From Bryobacterales bacterium (lineage in GTDB: Bacteria; Acidobacteriota; Terriglobia; Bryobacterales; Bryobacteraceae), in the NCBI GenBank assembly GCA_003167255.1, contig PMTR01000081.1, forward strand, positions 36,909-74,182: 37,274 nucleotides of DNA, written 5' to 3'. The notes beneath the pieces were generated by a model. That model was given only the letters and a program-made list of their open reading frames with translations, was not told the origin of the DNA and ran no database searches. Shown here one piece after another: positions 31,666 to 37,274 of this stretch; the first letter of the stretch is position 1; every line of letters starts with the position of its first letter. The position numbers were made by a program, and so were the translations under genes.

Positions 31666-32745
31666 ATGGTTGGTATGAAAGGTGCGCGCGGCTTGGGCCT
31701 TGTGATCGTGGTCAACACCGCGGGAGCGGTCATCCCTACCGTCCTGCTCCAGCTTTTCACCCCGGGCGCCACCTCCCACGACATGTGGGTTCACTTCCGC
31801 TTCAGCCTGGTTTATTCGTATTGCATCGGAACGCTGGCGTTCTATGTGATGGAACGCGTGGCTGTGCGGCTGCATTGCGTGGCAAGGGTCTGGTCGTTTG
31901 CTGCGCTGTTCGGCACCCTGGTCGCGGTGGCGGTGGTTGGCTCACTGGCCGCCAACCTCTTCTTCCTCGCAGCGGGATGGGCCACCAAATCGGAATTCGC
32001 ACCGGAGTTCATCGGCGGAGCGCGCATCGCCATCTTTCTCACCATCCTGATCGGCGCCGCAGTCACGGTGTTTGAGACCCTGTCTCATCGCCTCAGGGAA
32101 GTCACTGAGGAACTGCAGACACGGCAACTGGCCGAAGAGCGCGCGCGTCAACTGGCCACCGAGGCGCGGCTTTCCTCGCTCGAATCCCGCATCCACCCGC
32201 ACTTCCTCTTTAATACGCTCAACTCCATCAGCGCCCTGATCCGCGAAGATCCGCGCGCGGCCGAACGCACGGTGGAGCGCCTCGCGTCGCTGCTGCGCTA
32301 CTCGCTCGACGCCAACGCGCGCGGCCTGGTTCCGCTGCGGCAGGAGACCCACATCGTCCAGGATTATCTGGAGATCGAAAAGACCCGCTTTGGCGATCGC
32401 CTGCGCTACAGCGTCGAGACGCCCGACGCGCTGGCCGACTTCGATGTGCCGCCGCTCGCCGTCCAGACGCTGGTCGAGAACAGCATCAAGCACGCCATCG
32501 CCGTCAGCCGGCAGGGCGGGGAAGTGCGTTTCGCCGCGCGCCTGGATGGCGGCCACCTGGTTTTGGAAGTGAGCGATGACGGCCCTGGCTTCGATGCGGC
32601 CCCGCTTCGCCGCGGGCACGGCCTCGAGAATCTGCAGGAGCGCCTGACCGCGCTGTTCGACGGCGATGGCCGCCTCGAGATCGCGCGCCGCGATGGGCGC
32701 ACCGTGGCATCGGTGATCCTGCCGGCGAGGAAGCTGGTGGCATGA
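31666..32745 (+). CDS. LytS/YehU-type membrane sensor histidine kinase
   Basis: The 359-residue kinase has four hydrophobic segments in residues 8-145, a short coiled linker (REVTEELQTRQLAEERARQ), then the His_kinase domain of the LytS/YpdA group. SRIHPHFLFNTLNSISALI carries the phospho-accepting histidine. The ATP-binding domain shows LVENSIKHAI, DDGPGFD and GHGLENLQERL. It autophosphorylates and signals to the adjacent LytTR regulator; the ligand is unknown. ATG 31666 and ATG 31675 are both possible starts and neither has a good ribosome site. The stop overlaps the next start by four bases (ATGA). Confidence 0.93.
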   Translation: MVGMKGARGLGLVIVVNTAGAVIPTVLLQLFTPGATSHDMWVHFRFSLVYSYCIGTLAFYVMERVAVRLHCVARVWSFAALFGTLVAVAVVGSLAANLFFLAAGWATKSEFAPEFIGGARIAIFLTILIGAAVTVFETLSHRLREVTEELQTRQLAEERARQLATEARLSSLESRIHPHFLFNTLNSISALIREDPRAAERTVERLASLLRYSLDANARGLVPLRQETHIVQDYLEIEKTRFGDRLRYSVETPDALADFDVPPLAVQTLVENSIKHAIAVSRQGGEVRFAARLDGGHLVLEVSDDGPGFDAAPLRRGHGLENLQERLTALFDGDGRLEIARRDGRTVASVILPARKLVA

Positions 32746-33488
32746 TCCGCGCCTTCGTGGTGGATGACGAACCGCTGGCCGTCAAGCGCCTCAGCCGCAT
32801 GTTGCGCGAGACCGGCCGCGTGGAGGTGGTAGGCGGATCGAGCGACCCCGTTGACGCCTTGGCCGCGCTTTCGTCGGCATCCGTGGACGTGCTCTTTCTC
32901 GATATCCAGATGCCCGGCATGACCGGCTTCGAAATGCTCGCCATGATGGACCCGCAACCCATGGTGGTCTTTACCACGGCCTACGATCAATACGCGCTCC
33001 AGGCCTTCGAAGTGAACTCCATCGATTACCTGCTCAAGCCCATTGAGGAGCGTCACCTGGCGCGGGCGCTGGACAAGATCGAGCGCCTGCGGGCATCGCC
33101 CGGCCCGCCGCCAGACTGGAAGGCGCTCATGGCTCAACTGGCCGTGGGCGGTTACCCGGAACGCATCGCGTCGCGTCTGGGAGATCGCATCCAGATCCTG
33201 GAACTTTCCCACGTGACGTACTTTTTCGCGCACGACAAACTCACCTACGCAGCCACCGAAGCCAAGAACTACGTGGTGGACTACACGGTATCGGATCTCG
33301 AACAGAAGCTCAACCCGCGTTCCTTCTGCCGCATTCACCGCTCCACGCTGGTCAACCTGGCGTGGGTAAAAGAAATGGATGCCTGGTTCGGCGGCCGCAT
33401 ACTGGTGCGCTTGAAAGACGCGAAGTCGACGGAGCTGCAAGTCGCCCGCGAGCGCGTATCCGAGTTGAAGAAGCGCCTCGGCGCCTAG
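32742..33488 (+). CDS. LytTR-type response regulator
   Basis: The 248-residue regulator has an N-terminal receiver domain (VVDDEPLAV; phospho-acceptor D54 in LFLDIQMPGM; TTAYDQYALQAFEVNSIDYLLKP) and a C-terminal LytTR DNA-binding domain at about 140-245. The latter shows THDKLTYAATEAKNYVVDYT-like strands and FCRIHRSTLVNLAWVKE. It pairs with the overlapping kinase gene. Targets are unknown; the family commonly binds imperfect direct repeats. The downstream acyltransferase begins 181 bases later and could be a target, but no direct-repeat operator was identified. Confidence 0.95.
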   Translation: MIRAFVVDDEPLAVKRLSRMLRETGRVEVVGGSSDPVDALAALSSASVDVLFLDIQMPGMTGFEMLAMMDPQPMVVFTTAYDQYALQAFEVNSIDYLLKPIEERHLARALDKIERLRASPGPPPDWKALMAQLAVGGYPERIASRLGDRIQILELSHVTYFFAHDKLTYAATEAKNYVVDYTVSDLEQKLNPRSFCRIHRSTLVNLAWVKEMDAWFGGRILVRLKDAKSTELQVARERVSELKKRLGA

Positions 33489-33490
33489 TG

Positions 33491-33587
33491 TGGGGCATGC
33501 TTTAGCCTGCCCAGTCCAAATCCACAATCGTCGTTCTTCATGGCGCCCGCCCACATTTTCCTCCGCGTCTCCGCGTCTGCGGTGAAT
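33491..33587 (+). repeat. Two short dispersed repeats in the gap after the response regulator
   Basis: GTGGGGCATGCTTTAGCCTGCC at 33491-33512 is a shortened relative of the repeat at 23641. CTCCGCGTCTCCGCGTCTGC and GGTGAAT at 33561-33587 resemble 36698-36720. The rest of the 181-base gap up to 33669 shows no gene and no convincing promoter, apart from AT-rich sequence around 33590-33640. Confidence 0.5.
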
Positions 33588-33669
33588 ACGCAGTTTTGTA
33601 CTTAGTCAAACCCACCCCATTTCGGTTACCATATGGAAGTCAATCCTGGGGGCGTAACACCTTTTTCTT

Positions 33670-34776
33670 GTGAAGAGATTTCCTTTCCTGGACTGGATGC
33701 GCGGGCTCGCCGTAGTCATCATGATCCAGTGCCACGTCTTCAATTCGCTGACGCGCATGGATGTGCGCGACGGCGGTCCCTACGTTCTCTCGCAGTTCAT
33801 CGGCGGCATGGCCGCGCCACTGTTCCTCTTCATGGCCGGCATGACCATGGCCTTCCAGATGGACAGCCTGGAGCGCCGCGAAACCGTGGCCGCGCGCCGT
33901 TGGCTGATCTCACTGCGCCACGCCGGGTACATCCTGGGCATCGCCTTTCTCTTCCGCTTCACCAACTGGGCCGCCAGCTTTCCGAACGCCCAAACTTCGG
34001 AACTCACCAAGGTCGATATCCTCAACTGCATGGGACTCTCCATGATCGTGTTTTCGGTGGCGTCCCTCTTCGGCCACAATGGCCGCCTGCGATTCGCCGT
34101 GGCAGCCGCGGCAGGCATTGCGGGCCTTGCTCCGCTGGTGGCCAACCTCGACTGGGGCTCTACTCCCAGCCTGGTCCGCGAATACCTGGCGGCCAGCAGC
34201 ACCGGCGGGCGCGGGCGCTTCGCCTTTTTCCCGTGCGCCGCCTACCTGGGCTTCGGCATTGCCGCCGGCGCCATCGTGCGCCGCGCCGCCGCGGAGCGCA
34301 TGGAGCGCCTGATGCAGTGGTCTGTGCTCATCGGTTTCACCGTAGTGTTTGTCGCCCAGTATTTCTCGAATATTCCCTACTCTATTTACACGAAATCGAA
34401 CTTCTGGACCGATAACCCCACACTCATTTTCATTCGCACCGGGATTTCGCTGCTCCTGCTGGCGGGCTCCTACCTGTGGACCGAATTCGGCGCGGGTACG
34501 GGCTGGAGCTGGATGCAGTGCCTGGGCAAGAACTCCCTCATGGTTTACTGGGTCCACGTGATGCTGGTCTATGGGACCTGGGTGAATCCCATCAAGCGCA
34601 GTCTGTCCGTTCCCCTGGCCGCGCTGGCCACCGTAGTTGTAATCCTGATGATGATCGCGCTCTCCGTTTTGTGGCTGCGGTGGAAGGCGCGGCGCGCACT
34701 CAGCCTGGCCGCCGGGAATTCCCAATCGCGGAAAGGCTGGACAATACCATGGCAGCCGCGGCGAAAACTGGGCTGA
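33670..34776 (+). CDS. Membrane acyltransferase, HGSNAT/DUF1624-like
   Basis: The 368-residue integral membrane protein has roughly ten hydrophobic helices. FLDWMRGLAVVIMIQCHVFNS near the N-terminus is the signature of the heparan-alpha-glucosaminide N-acetyltransferase-like catalytic family (H22 the likely acyl-accepting residue). FLFMAGMTMAFQ follows, and the last third has CLGKNSLMVYWVHVMLVYG. Members transfer acetyl groups across the membrane to sugars or other acceptors; the acceptor is unknown here. The start is a GTG at 33670 (GTGAAGAGATTT) with no close ribosome site. It follows the two-component genes on the same strand and converges on the Rrf2 gene. Confidence 0.82.
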   Translation: MKRFPFLDWMRGLAVVIMIQCHVFNSLTRMDVRDGGPYVLSQFIGGMAAPLFLFMAGMTMAFQMDSLERRETVAARRWLISLRHAGYILGIAFLFRFTNWAASFPNAQTSELTKVDILNCMGLSMIVFSVASLFGHNGRLRFAVAAAAGIAGLAPLVANLDWGSTPSLVREYLAASSTGGRGRFAFFPCAAYLGFGIAAGAIVRRAAAERMERLMQWSVLIGFTVVFVAQYFSNIPYSIYTKSNFWTDNPTLIFIRTGISLLLLAGSYLWTEFGAGTGWSWMQCLGKNSLMVYWVHVMLVYGTWVNPIKRSLSVPLAALATVVVILMMIALSVLWLRWKARRALSLAAGNSQSRKGWTIPWQPRRKLG

Positions 34777-34819
34777 GTACGCCGGTTACCGCCAGCTACC
34801 GCCGCCATCGCGGTCCCGT

Positions 34820-35269
34820 TTAGTTCAATACCGCCTGTATTACCAGTCCGGCCGCTTTTCGCGCCGCCGCGCGCTCGGCCAGCTCGCTGATCGTGGCCTT
34901 TTGCAGAACCGCCACCAGCGATGCCTGCGCTTCCGCCCATACATCGTGGCCAGGGCACCACGCCTGCCGCGTACAGGAGTGTTCCGAAATGAGGCAGACG
35001 TTCAGCCGGATGCGGCCTTCGATCGCTTCCACTACCTCCAGCAGCGTCGCCGCCTGGTGTTCGCCCGGCAGCTCGAATCCGCCCGTGTTTCCCCGGTGCG
35101 ACACCACCAGCCCGCTCCGCGTCAAGCTCTGCAACACCTTGGACAGGAATTGCTCCGGACATTGCACCGCTTCCGCCAACTCCGACCGGCTGGCCCGTGT
35201 CCCCGGCGGCAGCCCTGCCATATGGATCATCACCCGTACCGCATAATCGGCGGCTCGTGTCAGTTGCAT
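34820..35269 (-). CDS. Rrf2-family transcriptional regulator with three cysteines
   Basis: The 149-residue winged-helix regulator starts MQLTRAADYAVRVMIHMA and has SRSELAEAVQCPEQFLSKVLQSL as its recognition region and SHRGNTGGFELP as its wing. Cysteines C92, C99 and C105 (CX6CX5C) occupy the cluster-ligand loop of IscR, NsrR and RirA, so it probably senses through an iron-sulfur cluster. The spacing differs by one residue from CX5CX5C (IscR) and from CX7CX5C (RirA). I chose ATG 35269 because it matches the family start. A perfect TATAAT ends seven bases upstream, implying a leaderless message. A GTG at 35296 is an alternative. It is divergent from the serine hydrolase gene. Confidence 0.9.
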   Translation of the reverse strand: MQLTRAADYAVRVMIHMAGLPPGTRASRSELAEAVQCPEQFLSKVLQSLTRSGLVVSHRGNTGGFELPGEHQAATLLEVVEAIEGRIRLNVCLISEHSCTRQAWCPGHDVWAEAQASLVAVLQKATISELAERAAARKAAGLVIQAVLN

Positions 35270-35270
35270 A

Positions 35271-35343
35271 TTCGGATTATAGGACTCTGATACCACGAAA
35301 AGGGGACAACCCCCTTTTTCCTCCCAAAGTCTGATAATCGAAA
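35271..35343. promoter_or_regulatory. Nested palindrome spanning the Rrf2 / serine hydrolase divergent promoter region
   Basis: The inner arms AAAAGGGG (35298-35305) and CCCCTTTT (35311-35318) pair perfectly. The outer arms 35271-35286 (TTCGGATTATAGGACT) and 35328-35343 (AGTCTGATAATCGAAA) pair with few mismatches around nearly the same centre. TATAAT toward Rrf2 and GATAAT toward the hydrolase lie in the outer arms. AAAGGAGG at 35341-35348 is the hydrolase ribosome site. This suits an operator for a dimeric regulator such as the adjacent Rrf2 protein. Confidence 0.5.
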
Positions 35344-35353
35344 GGAGGACACC

Positions 35354-36718
35354 ATGACACGCCGCTTCGCCTTCCTGCTGCTGATCGTCGCGGCCAGCCT
35401 GTCCACCGCCCAGTCCGTTTCTTCCCGGTTCGATTCCCTCTTCTCACCTATCGCCGATCCAAAGTCGCCCGGCATGGCCGTCCTGATCCGTAGCCAGGGC
35501 CGCACGCTCTTCCAGCGCGGCTATGGAATTCGCGACCTCCGCACCTCCGCCAAAATCGACGAGCAAACCGATTTCCGCCTGGCGTCCTTCACCAAGCAGT
35601 TCACCGCCATGGCCACCATGCTGTTGATCCATGACGGCAAGCTGCAGTACGACAGCAAACTCACCGGCATCTTCCCGGATTTCCCCGCCTATGGCCGCGC
35701 CATCACCGTTCGTCACCTGCTGACCCACACCGGGGGCCTGCCGGACTACGAAGACCTGATGGACGCCGCCGAAAAAGCCCACGGCCCAACCTGGAGCCCT
35801 ACCCACCAGATTCAGGACCGGGAAGTAATGGACCTGCTCAAGCAACAGACCGCCGGCAAATTCGCGCCCGGCACAGCCTGGTCCTACAGTAATTCCGGTT
35901 ACGTCGTGCTCGGCCTGATTATCGCCAAAATATCCGGCGAGCCCCTCGGCCAATTCCTCGCCGCCCGCATCTTCACCCCGCTTCACATGACCGGCACGCT
36001 AGCCTATGTCAACGGCGAAAACACCGTCCCCAACCGTGCCTACGGACACACCAGGCGTCCCGCCGGTTTCGTCGAGACCGACCAAAGCTCCACCTCCGCG
36101 ACTCTGGGCGATGGCGGTATCTATTCCAATCTGGAGGACCTGGCGAAATGGGATGAGTCGCTGCAGAACCACGCACTGCTGACCTCCGAAGAGATGCGTC
36201 CCGCTCTAACGCCCGTCAAACTCGCCAATGGCGCCCAGCCGGTATGGCCCGTCGCTCCAGGCGGTGACAACCTATCCCCCGGCAACCCAGTCTCCTACGG
36301 ATTCGGCTGGTTCCTCGATCCCTACAAATCCCGCGCGCGCATGTGGCACTTCGGCAGCACGACAGGTTTTAGCACGGTGATTGACCGTTTCACATCGGAC
36401 CGCCTCACCATCATCATTCTCTGCAACCGCACCGACGTCGACCCCGCCACCCTCGCGCTGCAAGTGGCGGATGTCGTCTCAGTGGGGCGGGCAATTTTGC
36501 CCGCAGCCGGCTTCAGCCGGCTCCTGAAGCCGCGGCGCCACTTCTTCGCCGGTGTGATATCCGTCACCGGAACGCTCGCGACGAATTCATCACGCTGGCA
36601 GCCATGCGCGTTCTCCGCTTCCTCCGCGCTCCACCACCGGAAGGCGCAAGTGCTGCTTCCTCCTCACTCCCTGTCTTGGCTCTTCTTCGTTGACTTTCTC
36701 CGCGCCTCGCTGCGGTGA
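35354..36718 (+). CDS. Secreted serine hydrolase (beta-lactamase fold) with repeat-derived C-terminal extension
   Basis: The 454-residue frame has a leader (MTRRFAFLLLIVAASLSTAQ) and a class C beta-lactamase-type domain: SFTK, YSNSGY, and a late HFGSTTGFSTV in place of KTG. AAAGGAGG lies six bases before ATG 35354. The natural domain appears to end near residue 375 (ALQVADVV). From there the frame reads through a family A repeat (giving VGRAILPAAGFSRL) and then 65 residues of unconserved low-complexity sequence. The likely role is an esterase or DD-peptidase in the periplasm; the substrate is unknown. It is divergent from the Rrf2 gene. Confidence 0.87.
   Translation: MTRRFAFLLLIVAASLSTAQSVSSRFDSLFSPIADPKSPGMAVLIRSQGRTLFQRGYGIRDLRTSAKIDEQTDFRLASFTKQFTAMATMLLIHDGKLQYDSKLTGIFPDFPAYGRAITVRHLLTHTGGLPDYEDLMDAAEKAHGPTWSPTHQIQDREVMDLLKQQTAGKFAPGTAWSYSNSGYVVLGLIIAKISGEPLGQFLAARIFTPLHMTGTLAYVNGENTVPNRAYGHTRRPAGFVETDQSSTSATLGDGGIYSNLEDLAKWDESLQNHALLTSEEMRPALTPVKLANGAQPVWPVAPGGDNLSPGNPVSYGFGWFLDPYKSRARMWHFGSTTGFSTVIDRFTSDRLTIIILCNRTDVDPATLALQVADVVSVGRAILPAAGFSRLLKPRRHFFAGVISVTGTLATNSSRWQPCAFSASSALHHRKAQVLLPPHSLSWLFFVDFLRASLR
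36482..36522 (+). repeat. REP-like palindromic repeat, family A, inside the hydrolase reading frame
   Basis: GTGGGGCGGGCAATTTTGCC begins a unit almost identical to 19816 and 17559. It lies in frame at the 3' end of the serine hydrolase gene and appears to have replaced or displaced the original stop codon. Confidence 0.78.
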
Positions 36719-36780
36719 ATTCCTAATTCCTGACTTCTAACTCCTCAACTCCTAACTCCCTCAACTCCTAACTCCTCCTC
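36698..36780. repeat. Short dispersed repeat followed by CTCCTAA-type low-complexity tract
   Basis: CTCCGCGCCTCGCTGCGGTG (36698-36717) resembles 33561-33587. From 36719 to 36780 the sequence is a degenerate tandem of CTAACTCCT and CAACTCCT units. It contains no gene and separates the hydrolase from the M2 fragment. Confidence 0.6.
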
Positions 36781-37083
36781 CTACCATCCCACCGCCTTCC
36801 CCTGGTTCTGCTCGTCCAGCCACTTCTCGAGCGGCGCGAAGTAATCCCGGATCGCCGACGCGTCCATCTGGCGTGCGCCCGCAATCTTTTCCAGCGCGTC
36901 CTGCCACGGCTGGCTCAAACCCATCTGCAACATGCCGTTCAGTTTTGTACCCGCTTCTTTGTTGCCGTAAATCGAGCAGCGGTTGAGCGGCGACGCGCAC
37001 CCCGCCGTCTGCGCCAGCGCGCGATGAAACTGGAATTGCAGTATGTCCGCCAGGAAGTAACGCATGTATGGAACATTCGCCGC
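36781..37083 (-). pseudogene. 3' fragment of an M2-family (ACE-like) peptidase gene
   Basis: About 101 codons match the C-terminal end of M2 peptidyl-dipeptidases: AANVPYMRYFLADILQFQFH, then CSIYGNKEAGTKLNGMLQMG and LEKWLDEQNQGKAVGW. Full-length bacterial members are about 600 residues and carry HEXXH well upstream of this part. Here homology stops abruptly near 37083, and an in-frame stop lies at 37102-37104. The zinc site is therefore missing. The remaining sequence is well conserved with no internal stops, so truncation is recent or reflects an assembly join. A short product starting at ATG 37065 could be made but would not be a peptidase. Confidence 0.75.
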
Positions 37084-37274
37084 CTCGCTCCGGCAAAGAC
37101 CTCATCCTCACCGACGCCGGCCGCACCGTCCTCGACTACGCTCGCCGCTTTCAAAGCCTCCACCAGGAGCTCGATAACGCGCTCGCCGAACTGCGCGACA
37201 ACTCCGCCGGCCGCCTCGTCATCGGCGCCAACGAATCTACCATCCTCTATTTGCTCCGCCACATCGAGCGGTAT
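37083..37274 (+). pseudogene. LysR-type regulator fragment lacking its helix-turn-helix, runs off window
   Basis: The forward frame from about 37083 reads RSGKDLILTDAGRTVLDYAR, then a linker helix (QELDNALAELRDNSAG) and the first strand of the effector domain (RLVIGANESTILYLL). This is the middle of a LysR-type regulator. The N-terminal helix-turn-helix (about 55-60 residues before RSGKD) is absent, because the sequence to the left is the M2 peptidase fragment on the other strand. An ATG at 37068 is in frame but would give only a headless protein. The gene continues beyond the right edge. Confidence 0.72.

Noticed and set aside
34820-35269. The Rrf2 protein as the regulator of norZ and ric (NsrR role).
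   Set aside because: The shared site at norZ and ric is a GTGA-N6-TCAC palindrome typical of CRP/FNR proteins, not an Rrf2/NsrR-type operator, and the gene is 10-20 kb away.
36719-36780. A CRISPR-like or satellite array.
   Set aside because: Units are only 8-9 bases, degenerate and without spacers; it is low-complexity sequence.

Overview
The window is about 37 kb of GC-rich bacterial chromosome, most plausibly from an acidobacterium of the Solibacter/Bryobacter type. This rests on a VWA protein of the kind common in Acidobacteria, many secreted peptidases and serine hydrolases, twin-arginine leaders, and several families of dispersed palindromic repeats. The taxonomic call is inference. I see no rRNA, tRNA, CRISPR array, transposase, integrase or phage gene.

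Left part (1-11.2 kb). A radical SAM protein runs off the left edge. Then come an ArgD-type aminotransferase, an M1-like peptidase translationally coupled to an OprB-type porin, an FMN reductase, a double CDGSH iron-sulfur protein, and a serine hydrolase fused to a NamZ-type muramidase. A 59-codon hypothetical gene, a YkgJ-type cysteine-cluster protein and a Tat-exported amidase follow.

Middle (11.2-24.5 kb). An FHA-GAF-PP2C phosphatase lies beside a nitric-oxide module (cupin and quinol-oxidising NO reductase). Next are an M61 peptidase, a secreted protein joining ankyrin repeats to a CXXCH-bearing cyclase-like toroid, and the housekeeping set rpsA - HU/IHF - HIT. A secreted glucosaminidase-like protein and the iron-sulfur repair protein RIC (YtfE/ScdA) close this part. 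The NO reductase and RIC genes lie 9 kb apart but carry near-identical GTGAC-N4-GTCAC palindromes upstream. Both are spaced as a class II CRP/FNR-type activator site would be, so the window probably contains two members of one nitrosative-stress regulon.

Right part (24.6-37.3 kb). A large TPR lipoprotein converges on an operon of an 1134-aa secreted protein of unknown function and a VWA protein. Then come a LytS/LytTR-type two-component pair, an HGSNAT-like membrane acyltransferase, an Rrf2 regulator divergent from a serine hydrolase across a nested palindrome, and a tight head-to-head junction between a 3' fragment of an M2 (ACE-like) peptidase gene and a LysR gene lacking its DNA-binding domain.

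Two genome-scale features stand out. Palindromic repeats fill four of the eight convergent gene-to-gene gaps and also sit at other gene ends, in one case extending a reading frame. Strand composition also drifts from G-rich on the left to C-rich on the right.
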